Below are positions 16,597 through 24,231 of a stretch of DNA of 64,000 nucleotides, one piece after another (positions within the stretch are counted from its first letter, which is position 1; the number at the start of each line of letters is the position of its first letter). The stretch spans positions 248,001 to 312,000 of the forward strand of contig NZ_JAHCDA010000002.1 of NCBI RefSeq assembly GCF_018413645.1, read 5' to 3'. Source of the DNA: Roseococcus pinisoli (GTDB lineage Bacteria; Pseudomonadota; Alphaproteobacteria; Acetobacterales; Acetobacteraceae). Below the pieces are notes generated by a model. It was not told the origin of the DNA, made no database searches, and saw only the letters and a program-made list of their open reading frames with translations. The translations under genes were made by a program, and so were the position numbers.

Positions 16597-18219
16597 ATGT
16601 CACAAGAGATCCGCGGCGCCGACATTCTCTGGGCTGCCTTGAAGCGAGGCGGCGTCACCCGCGTCTTCAGCCTCTCGGGCAACCACATCATGCCGGTCTA
16701 CGACGCCGCCTTCGGGGCGGGCATCGAGATCGTCCATACCCGGCACGAGGCCGCGGCGCTGCACATGGCCGATGCCTGGGCGCGCCTGACGGGCGAGGTG
16801 GGCGTCGCGCTGGTGACGGGCGGGCAGGGGCATACCAATGCCATCGCTGCGCTGCCCACGACGCTGGCGGGCGAGGTTCCCGTCCTGCTCCTCTCGGGCC
16901 ATGCGCCGCTGAACGAACTCGGCCTCGGCTCCTTCCAGGAGACGCCGCAGGTCGAGATGGCGGCGCCGCTCTGCAAGGCCGCCTGGCTTGCCGGCTCCAC
17001 CGCGGATCTCGCCGAGGACATCGCCGAGGCCTTCCGCATCGCCCGCGCAGGCCGGCCGGGCCCGGTGCATATCTCGCTGCCCACCGACATTGTCGAGGGC
17101 AAGGCCGTCGTCGAGCTTCCGGAGGAGGCGGCCTACCGCCCTGACGCCATGCCGCTCTCCGGCGAGGCGGCCGCCGCCATCCTCGCTGCGATCGCCGGCG
17201 CGAAGCGTCCTTTCCTCGCCGCCGGCCCCGCGCTGAACACGCCCGACGGCCGTCGCGCCCGCGCCGCGCTGGAGGCCGCGATCGGCCTACCCATCGCGCT
17301 GATGGAAAGCCCGCGCGGCCTGGGCGACCCTTCGCTCGGCGCCTTCGCCGACGAACTGGCGCGGGCGGACCTGATCGTCCTTCTCGGCAAGCAGCTCGAC
17401 TTCACGCTGCGCTTCGGCCGCGCACCCGCCGTCGATGCCAAGGCGCGCTGGATCGTGATCGATCCCGATGCCGAGCTGCAGGATCGCGCCGCGAAGCTCC
17501 TCGGCCCGCGGCTGGCACTCGCTGCCATGGCCGCGCCGCTGGAGGCCGTCGCCACCCTGGCGGCCGCGGCCACGACGCATCCGGAGGCCGGATGGTCGAA
17601 GAGCCTGGCGGAGGCCCTGGCCTATCGCCCCGCCGAATGGGCGCAGCTGGCCGGCAAGCCGGGCGCCTCCATCCATCCCGCCACGCTCGGCGCGGCGCTG
17701 GCCGGCTTCGTCACGCCGGAAACCGTCCTCGTCGCCGATGGCGGCGAGATCGGGCAGTGGATGCAGGCCTGCCTCCGCGCGCCCGAGCGCGTGATGAACA
17801 GCATCGCGGGCTCCATTGGCGCGGCCATCCCCTTCGCGCTGGCGGCCAGTGCCGCGCGGCCTGCGGGGCGCATCCTCGCTGTCTGCGGCGACGGCACCTT
17901 CGGCTTCCACATGGCGGAGTTCGACACGGCTCTCCGCCACGACCTGCCCTTCGTGCTGGTCGTCGGCAACGACGCGAAGTGGAATGCCGAATACCAGATC
18001 CAGAAGCGCGACTACGGCGCCAACCGCACCCATGGCTGCGAGCTGCTGCCGGGCACGCGCTACGACCAGGTGGTCCAGGCGCTGGGTGGACATGGCGAAT
18101 TCGTGGAGCGCGCGGAGGATCTGCCGGCGGCGCTGGAACGTGCCTTCGCCAGCGGCAAGCCGGCCTGCGTGAACGTGATCATCGACGGGAAGCCCGCCCC
18201 GAACCTGCGGCGGGCCTGA
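16597..18219 (+). CDS. Thiamine diphosphate-dependent enzyme (acetolactate synthase-like)
   Basis: The 540-residue protein has the three-domain ThDP layout: an N-terminal Pyr domain with the catalytic glutamate in RHEAAALHMADAWAR, a central domain, and a C-terminal PP domain with the cofactor motif GDGTFGFHMAEFDTA ending in an asparagine (VVGNDAKWN). It resembles the large subunit of acetolactate synthase, but no small subunit is adjacent; related enzymes include sulfoacetaldehyde acetyltransferase and benzoylformate decarboxylase. The ATG at 16597 is used because similarity starts at EIRGADILWAALKRGG. A GntR regulator gene follows 40 bp downstream. Confidence 0.88.
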   Translation: MSQEIRGADILWAALKRGGVTRVFSLSGNHIMPVYDAAFGAGIEIVHTRHEAAALHMADAWARLTGEVGVALVTGGQGHTNAIAALPTTLAGEVPVLLLSGHAPLNELGLGSFQETPQVEMAAPLCKAAWLAGSTADLAEDIAEAFRIARAGRPGPVHISLPTDIVEGKAVVELPEEAAYRPDAMPLSGEAAAAILAAIAGAKRPFLAAGPALNTPDGRRARAALEAAIGLPIALMESPRGLGDPSLGAFADELARADLIVLLGKQLDFTLRFGRAPAVDAKARWIVIDPDAELQDRAAKLLGPRLALAAMAAPLEAVATLAAAATTHPEAGWSKSLAEALAYRPAEWAQLAGKPGASIHPATLGAALAGFVTPETVLVADGGEIGQWMQACLRAPERVMNSIAGSIGAAIPFALAASAARPAGRILAVCGDGTFGFHMAEFDTALRHDLPFVLVVGNDAKWNAEYQIQKRDYGANRTHGCELLPGTRYDQVVQALGGHGEFVERAEDLPAALERAFASGKPACVNVIIDGKPAPNLRRA

Positions 18220-18259
18220 TGCACGGGGGCATCGGGAAAGCCGGCCTCCCGGGCCTTCG

Positions 18260-18979
18260 ATGACGCTCGAGCGGCAGCCGCTCTACGCGCGCGCCGAGGC
18301 GGAGCTGCGCGCGCGCATCGCGCGTGGCGACTGGAAGCCGGGCGAGGCGCTGCCGACCGAGCCCGTGCTCGCCGCCGATCTCGGCATCAGCCAGGGCACG
18401 CTGCGCCGCGCCCTGGCCGCGCTGGAGCGGCAGCGGCTGATCGAGCGGCGGCAGGGCATCGGCTCGCATGTCGCCGAGGCGACCCGCGAGCGTGAGCTCT
18501 TTCATTTCTTCCGCGCGGAATCCGTCGAGGGCCTGCGCCTCAAGCCGACCAGCTTCACGCATAGCCAGGAGACAGCGCGCGCCGATGCGGAGGAGACACG
18601 CGCGCTGAGGCTGGGCAGGAGCGCCCGGGTCCATCGCCTGTGGCGCGAGCGCCGTATCCAGGGCCGGCCGATGATCGCAGAAATGATCGTGCTGCCCGCG
18701 GCACTGTTCCCGGGCTTCGTCGTGTCGCTCGGCACCGAGGTGACCGATGAGCTCTACGTCCTCTACCAGCAGCGCTTCGGGATCACGATCGTGCGGGTGG
18801 AGGAGAGGATACAGGCGGTGAAGGCACCGCCCGCCGCCGCCGCCCTGCTGAACTGCGAGGAGGGCTGGCCGCTGCTGCTGATCCACCGCATCGGCTTCGA
18901 CGTGATGGACCGGCCGGTGGAGCGGCGATGCTCCTGGCTGGAGACCACGCATTTCCGCTACGCGGTGGAGCTGCGGTAG
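18260..18979 (+). CDS. GntR-family (HutC subfamily) transcriptional regulator
   Basis: The 239-residue protein has an N-terminal GntR winged helix (LRARIARGDWKPGEALPTEP, then LGISQGTLRRALAALE) and a C-terminal UTRA ligand-binding domain (VHRLWRERRIQGRPMIAEM). It lies 40 bp downstream of the ThDP enzyme gene and is probably co-transcribed with it. An effector derived from that enzyme's pathway, or from the divergent TSUP transporter, is plausible but inferred. Confidence 0.93.
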   Translation: MTLERQPLYARAEAELRARIARGDWKPGEALPTEPVLAADLGISQGTLRRALAALERQRLIERRQGIGSHVAEATRERELFHFFRAESVEGLRLKPTSFTHSQETARADAEETRALRLGRSARVHRLWRERRIQGRPMIAEMIVLPAALFPGFVVSLGTEVTDELYVLYQQRFGITIVRVEERIQAVKAPPAAAALLNCEEGWPLLLIHRIGFDVMDRPVERRCSWLETTHFRYAVELR

Positions 18980-18991
18980 CGCGTTTTCCCG

Positions 18992-19020
18992 CAGGTCCGC
19001 CTCCTGAGGAGACGGACCTG
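18992..19020. terminator. Bidirectional stem-loop between convergent genes
   Basis: An almost perfect inverted repeat (CAGGTCCG-C-CTCC/GGAG-A-CGGACCTG, loop TGA) lies between the GntR gene (plus) and the MFS gene (minus), which end at 18979 and 19043. Short T-containing stretches flank both sides. It most likely ends transcription from both directions. Confidence 0.6.
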
Positions 19021-19042
19021 TTTCGGCAGCCTGACTTGGCGC

Positions 19043-20272
19043 TCAGTGCGCGACCACGGCCCGGCTCGAGCTCCGATGCCCCGCCGGGAAGCCGCTCACG
19101 CGGGCCGACCAGGCCAGCGCCAGCCCGAGCAGCACGAGGACCAGCACCGCCCAGGGGAAGGAGGCCACGCCCCGGCTCTCCAGCAGAAATCCTCCCGCGA
19201 TGCCGCCGGCGGCGATGGCGCTGTTCCAGGCCACCACGTTCATCGAAAGGGCGGTGTCGGCCCCATCGCCCGCAGCATCGGCAAGGGCCGTTTGCAGCAG
19301 CGTGGCCGCGCCGCCGAAGGTCAGACCCCAGACCACCGTTCCCGCGTAGATGACGAGGGCCGATTGCGCCCAGAAGCCGAAGGCCAGGGTCGTCAGCGCG
19401 AATAGCGCGAGGCTGAGCAGCACCATCCGCCGCAGCAGCCGGTCGACCAGCCGCCCCGTCACCCAGATGCCGAGGAGCGCCGCGGTACCGAAGGTCAGCA
19501 GAACGAGATCGACCTGCCCGGCCAATCCGGCCGGCGCCACGAAGGGCGCGACGTAGCTGTAGAGGATGTTGTGCGCCAGCATCCACGCCATGACGACGCC
19601 GAGGACGGGGCGCACGCCGGGCGTCGTGAACACGCGGCGCAGCGGCATGCGCTGCGAGCGCGCCTGGCCCGGATAGTCCGGCACCTTCATCAGCACCCAG
19701 GCGATCAGCACCAGCGTCAGCGCCGACATGACGCCGAAGGCGAAGCGCCAGCCGATCAGGCTGCCCAGCCAGGTCCCGAAAGGCACGCCGAGCGAAAGGG
19801 CAATGGGGGTTCCGACCATCGCGATCGCCATGGCGCGGCCCTGCTGCTCCGGCGCCACCATCCGCCGGGCGTATCCGGCCAGCAGGCTCCAGGCTAGGCC
19901 GGCGGAAACGCCGGCAAAGAAGCGCGCCGCCATGGTGAGCGCGATGTTGGGCGACAGTGCTGTGACCGTGTTGAAGACCAGGAAGCCGATGATGGTCAGC
20001 AGCAGGACGTTGCGCCGCCGCCAGCCCTGGGTGGCGATGCTCAGCGGGATCGCGGCCAGCAGCGAGCCGACGGCATAGGCGGTGATCATCTGCCCCGCGA
20101 CGGCCTGCGAAATCCCCATGCCCGCCGAGATCTGCGGCAGCAGACCCGCCGGCAGGGTCTCGGTGGCGATACAGATGAAGCCCGTCATCGCGAGCGCGAG
20201 CAGGGCGGAGACGGGCAGGGGATCGGCCAGCCGGGCAGGCCCGGCCGATCCTGCGCTTTCCTCTAGAAGCAT
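19043..20272 (-). CDS. MFS transporter (DHA1-type drug/sugar efflux)
   Basis: The 409-residue protein has 12 predicted helices and the MFS motifs of the AraJ/CmlA-like DHA1 family, including GVSAGLAWSLLAGYARRMV near helix 4 and the helix 5 region MVGTPIALSLGVPFGTWLG. The ATG at 20272 is preceded by AGAGG. It diverges from a TetR gene across 119 bp containing two copies of a palindromic operator, so it is probably an inducible efflux pump controlled by that TetR protein. Confidence 0.92.
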   Translation of the reverse strand: MLLEESAGSAGPARLADPLPVSALLALAMTGFICIATETLPAGLLPQISAGMGISQAVAGQMITAYAVGSLLAAIPLSIATQGWRRRNVLLLTIIGFLVFNTVTALSPNIALTMAARFFAGVSAGLAWSLLAGYARRMVAPEQQGRAMAIAMVGTPIALSLGVPFGTWLGSLIGWRFAFGVMSALTLVLIAWVLMKVPDYPGQARSQRMPLRRVFTTPGVRPVLGVVMAWMLAHNILYSYVAPFVAPAGLAGQVDLVLLTFGTAALLGIWVTGRLVDRLLRRMVLLSLALFALTTLAFGFWAQSALVIYAGTVVWGLTFGGAATLLQTALADAAGDGADTALSMNVVAWNSAIAAGGIAGGFLLESRGVASFPWAVLVLVLLGLALAWSARVSGFPAGHRSSSRAVVAH

Positions 20273-20284
20273 GTGGTCCTCTGG

Positions 20285-20310
20285 AATTATGGATCAGTCG
20301 ATCCATAATT
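20285..20310. promoter_or_regulatory. Perfect 26-bp palindromic operator (site 1) between MFS and tetR
   Basis: An 11-bp arm AATTATGGATC is followed by spacer AGTC and the exact reverse complement GATCCATAATT. It lies 12 bp upstream of the MFS start codon, where a bound TetR repressor would block transcription or early elongation. Confidence 0.75.
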
Positions 20311-20338
20311 AGAGGCGCGACATCTCCCTGGCAATGAG

Positions 20339-20363
20339 TTATGGATCGATCGATCCGAATTAA
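20339..20363. promoter_or_regulatory. Second, imperfect TetR operator (site 2)
   Basis: The left arm TTATGGATC is identical to site 1. The core GGATCGATCGATCC (20343-20356) is a perfect palindrome, but the right arm reads GATCCGAAT instead of GATCCATAA. It lies 52 bp, about five helical turns, centre to centre from site 1 and 29 bp before the tetR ATG, which suggests autoregulation. Confidence 0.65.
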
Positions 20364-20391
20364 ACGGAGGCCGCAACAAACGGAGGATGCC

Positions 20392-20997
20392 ATGGTCCGC
20401 ACCGGACGCCCGCGCAGCTTTGACCGGGAAGAGGCGATCGACGCCGCGATGAAGCTTTTCTGGGAACAGGGCTACGAACCGACGTCGCTTTCCCAGCTCA
20501 GGGAAGGCATGGGCGGGCTCTCCTCCGCGAGCTTCTACGGCGCCTTCGAGTCCAAGGAGGCGCTGTTTCGCGAGGTGGTGGCGCGCTACATCGCGACCTA
20601 CGGGCAGTCGACCGCCAGCCTGAAGGACGATTCACTGCCGCCGCGGGAAGCGATCGAGCTGGCCCTGCGCCGCTCCGCCCGGATGCAGACGGAAGCATCG
20701 CATCCGCCCGGCTGCCTCGTCATCCTGGGCTCGAGCAACTGCTCGCCCGAAAGCCGGCATATCGACGCGCTGCTCGCCGAGGAGCGGGCCCGGAACCGCC
20801 ACGGCATCCAGCGTCACGTCGAAAGGGCGGTGGCGCAGGGAGAGCTGCCCCCCGGGACCGACACTGTTGGCCTGGCGGCGATGTTCAACATCTTCCTGCT
20901 GGGCATCGCCTTCGACGTGAAGGACGGCGTGCCTTTCCGGGACATCGATGCGGCGATCACGGCGCTGATGCGCCGCTGGGATAACCCCGCGGTCTGA
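20392..20997 (+). CDS. TetR/AcrR-family transcriptional regulator
   Basis: The 201-residue protein starts MVRTGRPRSFDREEAIDAAMKLFWEQGYEPTS at the ATG at 20392, preceded by CGGAGG. The N-terminal helix-turn-helix is followed by an all-helical ligand domain containing CLVILGSSNCSPE, as in the TetR_C_16/AcrR group often paired with MFS pumps. Two operator-like palindromes lie between it and the divergent MFS gene, so it likely represses both that pump and itself. Confidence 0.93.
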   Translation: MVRTGRPRSFDREEAIDAAMKLFWEQGYEPTSLSQLREGMGGLSSASFYGAFESKEALFREVVARYIATYGQSTASLKDDSLPPREAIELALRRSARMQTEASHPPGCLVILGSSNCSPESRHIDALLAEERARNRHGIQRHVERAVAQGELPPGTDTVGLAAMFNIFLLGIAFDVKDGVPFRDIDAAITALMRRWDNPAV

Positions 20998-21028
20998 GCG
21001 GCAGGCGGACCTCGGTGCCCGGCACGGC

Positions 21029-21787
21029 TCAATCCTCGATGCGTTCATGCGCATCGGCCACGCCGCGCAGCCAATAGCCGGCCGTCTTCACCCAGGCGCG
21101 CGGATGTCCCAGCGTCTCCAGGACATGGTGCCGCACGGCCCGAGCCGCCTGCGCCTCGGCCGCGATCCAGATGAAGCCGTCGCCGGGCGGCAGCGTGAAG
21201 TCGGCGATCGCGGCGAGCAGCAGCGCGCCGTCCTCCGTCGAAGCCCCCCGCGCGATCCAATGGCCGGACCAGCTCGCGGCCGTGGAGAAGTGCTGCGCAT
21301 CGGCCGCTTCCGGCACCAGGACGAAGCTCGTCACCGGCACGCCGGGGCGCAGCTCCTCGATCCGACGGCCTATGGCGGGCAGGGCAGTCTCGTCGCCGAT
21401 CAGCAGGTACCAGTCGAAGTCGTCCGCGACGACCGCGGAGCCGCGCGGGCCGCCGATCTCCAGCGCGTCGCCCGGCTTGGCCTTCATCGCCCAGCGCGTG
21501 GCCGGGCCCGCCTCGTGCAGGGCGAAGTCGAGGACCAGCGTTCCCGCCGCCGGGTCGAAGCGGCGCGGAGTATAGTCGCGCATGCAGCTTCCCTCCGCGG
21601 TCGGGAAGAAGAGCTTCACATGATCGTCCGGCGCCGCGCTGGCGAAGTCGTGCAGCTCGGGCGAGACGAAGCCGAGCCGCAGCATATGCGGCGTCAGCTG
21701 CTCGATCGTGGCGAGGGTGAGCACCCGCCGGCGCGTTTCCTGGCGCAGGCGGGTGATCGCGTGGCGGGGCAGGGTGCCCTCCATCAC
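21029..21787 (-). CDS. Siderophore-interacting protein (YqjH-like ferric reductase)
   Basis: The 252-residue flavoprotein has an N-terminal FAD-binding barrel with the RxYTxR signature (MRDYTPRRFDP) and a C-terminal SIP/NAD(P)H domain (LLIGDETALPAIGRRIEEL, later DGFIWIAAEAQAARAVRHHV). Members reduce ferric siderophores in the cytoplasm to release iron. Its ATG overlaps the stop of the PadR gene by 4 bp. In Escherichia coli the relatives yqjH and yqjI are neighbours, which supports this identity. Confidence 0.92.
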   Translation of the reverse strand: MMEGTLPRHAITRLRQETRRRVLTLATIEQLTPHMLRLGFVSPELHDFASAAPDDHVKLFFPTAEGSCMRDYTPRRFDPAAGTLVLDFALHEAGPATRWAMKAKPGDALEIGGPRGSAVVADDFDWYLLIGDETALPAIGRRIEELRPGVPVTSFVLVPEAADAQHFSTAASWSGHWIARGASTEDGALLLAAIADFTLPPGDGFIWIAAEAQAARAVRHHVLETLGHPRAWVKTAGYWLRGVADAHERIED

Positions 21788-22380
21788 AGGCGCTCGATCT
21801 TGCGCGCCGCCTCGTCGATCAGGGCCACGGCCTCGTGGATCTTCTCGCGGTCGAGATCTCCGGTGCCGAGCCGGTGCAGCAGCACCGTGCGGAGGTTGTG
21901 CATGGCGCGCCGCAGCGGCATCGCCTCGGTGCGCTCGCGCTGGGCGCCGAGCGCGTCGAGCCGCGCGAAGAGCGCCTGCACCTCGGCTGCGTTCTGCTCC
22001 AGATGGGCCGTGCCTTCCGGCGTCACGGCGAAGAGCTTGCGCGCGCCTTCCGAGGCCTGTTCCGCGGTCAGCCCCATCTCGGCGAGCAGGGTGAGCGTCG
22101 GGTAGACCACGCCGGGGCTCGGCGCATAGGCGCCGCCGGTGCGCTCCTCGATGGCGCGGATGAGGTCGTAGCCGTGCCGGGGGGTCTCGGCGATCAGCTT
22201 GAGCAGGACGAGCCGCAGGTCGCCGCCGTCGAAGATGCGGGGGCGCCGGCCCTCGGGCTCGCCGCCCTCCATGCCCCAGCCGCGGCCGAAACCGCCGCCG
22301 CCCCGCCGCATCCCGTGACGCTCATGACCGTGGCCGTGCGGGCTGCGCTCGCCATGGCGGTGATGTCTGAATCCGAACAT
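21784..22380 (-). CDS. PadR-family regulator with histidine-rich N-terminus (YqjI-like)
   Basis: The 198-residue protein begins with a His/Gly/Arg-rich segment (HHRHGERSPHGHGHERHG, within residues 6-23) followed by a PadR winged helix (LRLVLLKLIAETPRHGYDLI, then SPGVVYPTLTLLAEMGL). This layout matches E. coli YqjI, a nickel-responsive repressor of the ferric reductase gene yqjH. Here the regulator precedes and overlaps the reductase gene, giving an autoregulated operon. Metal sensing is inferred from the histidines and the neighbour. Two palindromes at 22412-22440 are likely operators. Confidence 0.88.
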   Translation of the reverse strand: MFGFRHHRHGERSPHGHGHERHGMRRGGGGFGRGWGMEGGEPEGRRPRIFDGGDLRLVLLKLIAETPRHGYDLIRAIEERTGGAYAPSPGVVYPTLTLLAEMGLTAEQASEGARKLFAVTPEGTAHLEQNAAEVQALFARLDALGAQRERTEAMPLRRAMHNLRTVLLHRLGTGDLDREKIHEAVALIDEAARKIERL

Positions 22381-22411
22381 TTGAAATCCTTCCAGAGTGT
22401 CTCAGATGCGA

Positions 22412-22440
22412 TCAAGATATATCTTGAAAGAGTCTTTTCA
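22412..22440. promoter_or_regulatory. Overlapping palindromes, probable PadR operator
   Basis: A 16-bp perfect palindrome TCAAGATATATCTTGA (22412-22427) overlaps a second inverted repeat, CTTGAAA-GAGTCT-TTTCAAG (about 22423-22442). They lie 32 bp upstream of the padR start in an AT-rich island within GC-rich DNA. PadR repressors bind such dyads over their own promoters. Confidence 0.65.
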
Positions 22441-22591
22441 AGAGAAATTCTCGGCCTTGCCTCTCCGAGCCCGGAGGGACAGCATGCGAGCGCCATGAAG
22501 CCCGCGCCTTTCCTCCGACGCCGTCGTCCCGCCCCTCGCGCGCAGCGACGATGAAGCGCGGCTGACGCGCCCATCCGCAGGCTGCGCCCGC

Positions 22592-22609
22592 AAAGGCGTG
22601 GCCTTTTTT
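22592..22609 (+). terminator. Orphan intrinsic terminator upstream of the GNAT gene
   Basis: AAAGGC-GTG-GCCTTT followed by further T residues forms a short stem with a U-run on the plus strand. No plus-strand protein gene ends upstream of it, so it would terminate a leader or small RNA starting in the padR-GNAT gap. Confidence 0.5.
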
Positions 22610-22634
22610 CTTTCCGGATGCCTCGGAGCTTTCC

Positions 22635-23096
22635 ATGACGAAGATCGACGACCTGCGGCGCGCGGGCCCGGCGGATGCCGCGGCCGTGCGCGAGCTCACC
22701 CGAGCCGCCTATGCCAAATGGGTCCCGCTGATCGGCCGCGAACCGCTGCCCATGCGCGCCGACTACGAGCGCGCGGTGGCCGAGCACCTGATCGACCTCC
22801 GGGAGGAGGCGGGCGAGCTGCTGGCCCTCATCGAGACCATCCCGCAGGCGGATCACCTGCTGATCGAGAACCTGGCGGTGCAGCCGGAAGCGCAGGGCAA
22901 GGGGTTGGGCGACCGGCTCCTGCGCCATGCCGAGGCGCTGGCGCGCGCGCTCGGCTTCGCGGAGCTGCGGCTCTACACCAACGCGCTCTTCGCCGAGAAC
23001 ATCGCCTTCTACGCCCGCCGCGGCTTCGAGGAGACGCATCGCGCGGAGATGGTGCCCGGGAGCGTCACGGTCTTCATGCGGCGGCGCCTCGGCTGA
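22635..23096 (+). CDS. GNAT-family N-acetyltransferase
   Basis: The 153-residue cytosolic protein has the GNAT fold: an N-terminal helix (DAAAVRELTRAAYAKWVPLI), the acetyl-CoA-binding motif A (NLAVQPEAQGKGLGDRLL, containing Q-G-K-G-L-G), and the motif B strand-helix LRLYTNALFAENIAFYARRGF. CGGAG lies 6 bp before the ATG at 22635. The substrate is unknown. A hairpin follows in the short gap before the quinone oxidoreductase gene. Confidence 0.93.
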   Translation: MTKIDDLRRAGPADAAAVRELTRAAYAKWVPLIGREPLPMRADYERAVAEHLIDLREEAGELLALIETIPQADHLLIENLAVQPEAQGKGLGDRLLRHAEALARALGFAELRLYTNALFAENIAFYARRGFEETHRAEMVPGSVTVFMRRRLG

Positions 23097-23104
23097 CAGC
23101 CCTT

Positions 23105-23138
23105 CCGGATCGGGCCAAGCTGCGGCCCATCGATCCGG
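23105..23138. repeat. Inverted repeat between the GNAT and oxidoreductase genes
   Basis: Eight-bp arms CCGGATCG/CGATCCGG are exact reverse complements and enclose inner GGCC/GGCC arms. The structure lies just after the GNAT stop and directly before the next ribosome-binding site (GGGAGAG). It may be a terminator without a U-run or an operator. Confidence 0.35.
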
Positions 23139-23147
23139 GAGAGAGAC

Positions 23148-24122
23148 ATGAAAGCCGCCGTCGTCACCGCCCAGGGGCTGCAGATCCAGGAAGTCCCGAC
23201 GCCGAAGCCGGGGCCCCAGCAGGTGCTGGTGCGGCTGCGCGCCATTGGGCTGAACCGCGCCGATCTCGGCGTCGCGGCAGGCCATGCCCATGGCTCGCAA
23301 GGTGGGATTGGCGCTATCCCGGGCATCGAGGGCGCCGGCGAGATCGTGGAATGTGGGGTCGAGGTGCCGAAGACCCTGCAGCTGGGCATGCGCGTGATGG
23401 GCGGCATGCCCGGCTCCTACGCCGAATACGCCGTGGTCGACTGGGGCCGCGTAAGCCAGGTGCCCGACACGAACATGCCCTGGGAGGTCGCGGCCACGCT
23501 GCCCATCGCGCTGCAGACCATGCATGACGCGGTGGTGACGCATGGGCTCTGCGCGCCTGGGAAAGCCATCATGATCCAGGGCGCCTCCTCGGGCGTCGGG
23601 CTGATGGGGCTGCAGATCGCGAAGCTGATGGGCGCGGGCATCGTCGTCGGCTCCTCCACCAATCCGCAGAAGCGCGCGCGGCTCGCCGAATTCGGCGCGA
23701 CCCTGGCGGTCGATACCAATGACCCCGCCTGGGTGCAGCAGGTGCTGGACGCGACGGGCGGGCGCGGCGTCGACGCGGTGGTGGACCAGATCAGCGGCCC
23801 GCTGGTCTCGCAGACGCTGGCGGCAACGGCGATCCTGGGGCGCATCGTGAATGTCGGCCGGCTCGGCGGCTTCAAGGCGGAGTTCGACTTCGACCTGCAT
23901 GCCGCGCGCCGCATCAGCTATATCGGCGTCACCTTCCGCACCCGCAGCGTGGAGGAGGTGCGCGAGATCGTGCGGCGGATGCGCGCGGACCTTTGGACGG
24001 CGCTGGAGGCTGGGAAGCTGGCGCTGCCCATCGACAAGGTCTTCCCGCTCGACCAGGTCGTCGAGGCGCTGGCGCATATGAAGGCCAACCAGCACTTCGG
24101 AAAGATCGCGATGGTGGCCTGA
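23148..24122 (+). CDS. Zinc-binding-type dehydrogenase / NADPH:quinone oxidoreductase
   Basis: The 324-residue MDR-superfamily protein has an N-terminal GroES-like domain (MKAAVVTAQGLQIQEVPTPKPG) and a Rossmann domain with the nucleotide motif MIQGASSGVGLMGLQIAKLMG. The cysteine ligands of a zinc site are absent, which fits the quinone oxidoreductase (zeta-crystallin) branch rather than zinc alcohol dehydrogenases. GGGAGAGAG precedes the ATG. It appears to be transcribed alone or with the GNAT gene. Confidence 0.93.
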   Translation: MKAAVVTAQGLQIQEVPTPKPGPQQVLVRLRAIGLNRADLGVAAGHAHGSQGGIGAIPGIEGAGEIVECGVEVPKTLQLGMRVMGGMPGSYAEYAVVDWGRVSQVPDTNMPWEVAATLPIALQTMHDAVVTHGLCAPGKAIMIQGASSGVGLMGLQIAKLMGAGIVVGSSTNPQKRARLAEFGATLAVDTNDPAWVQQVLDATGGRGVDAVVDQISGPLVSQTLAATAILGRIVNVGRLGGFKAEFDFDLHAARRISYIGVTFRTRSVEEVREIVRRMRADLWTALEAGKLALPIDKVFPLDQVVEALAHMKANQHFGKIAMVA

Positions 24123-24231
24123 GCCGCGCGGGCGTCGGCGCAACCCATCGCGAAACCATTGCAGAACAGTAAGTTAAGCCGGGCAGAAAGCCTGATGCGC
24201 GCCGCGGCCGTTCGGGCGATACTGCCGGCCT

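Noticed and set aside
22194-24143. A 649-codon minus-strand open frame opposite the GNAT and oxidoreductase genes
   Set aside because: Antisense shadow without recognisable motifs or a ribosome-binding site; the plus-strand genes have clear family motifs.
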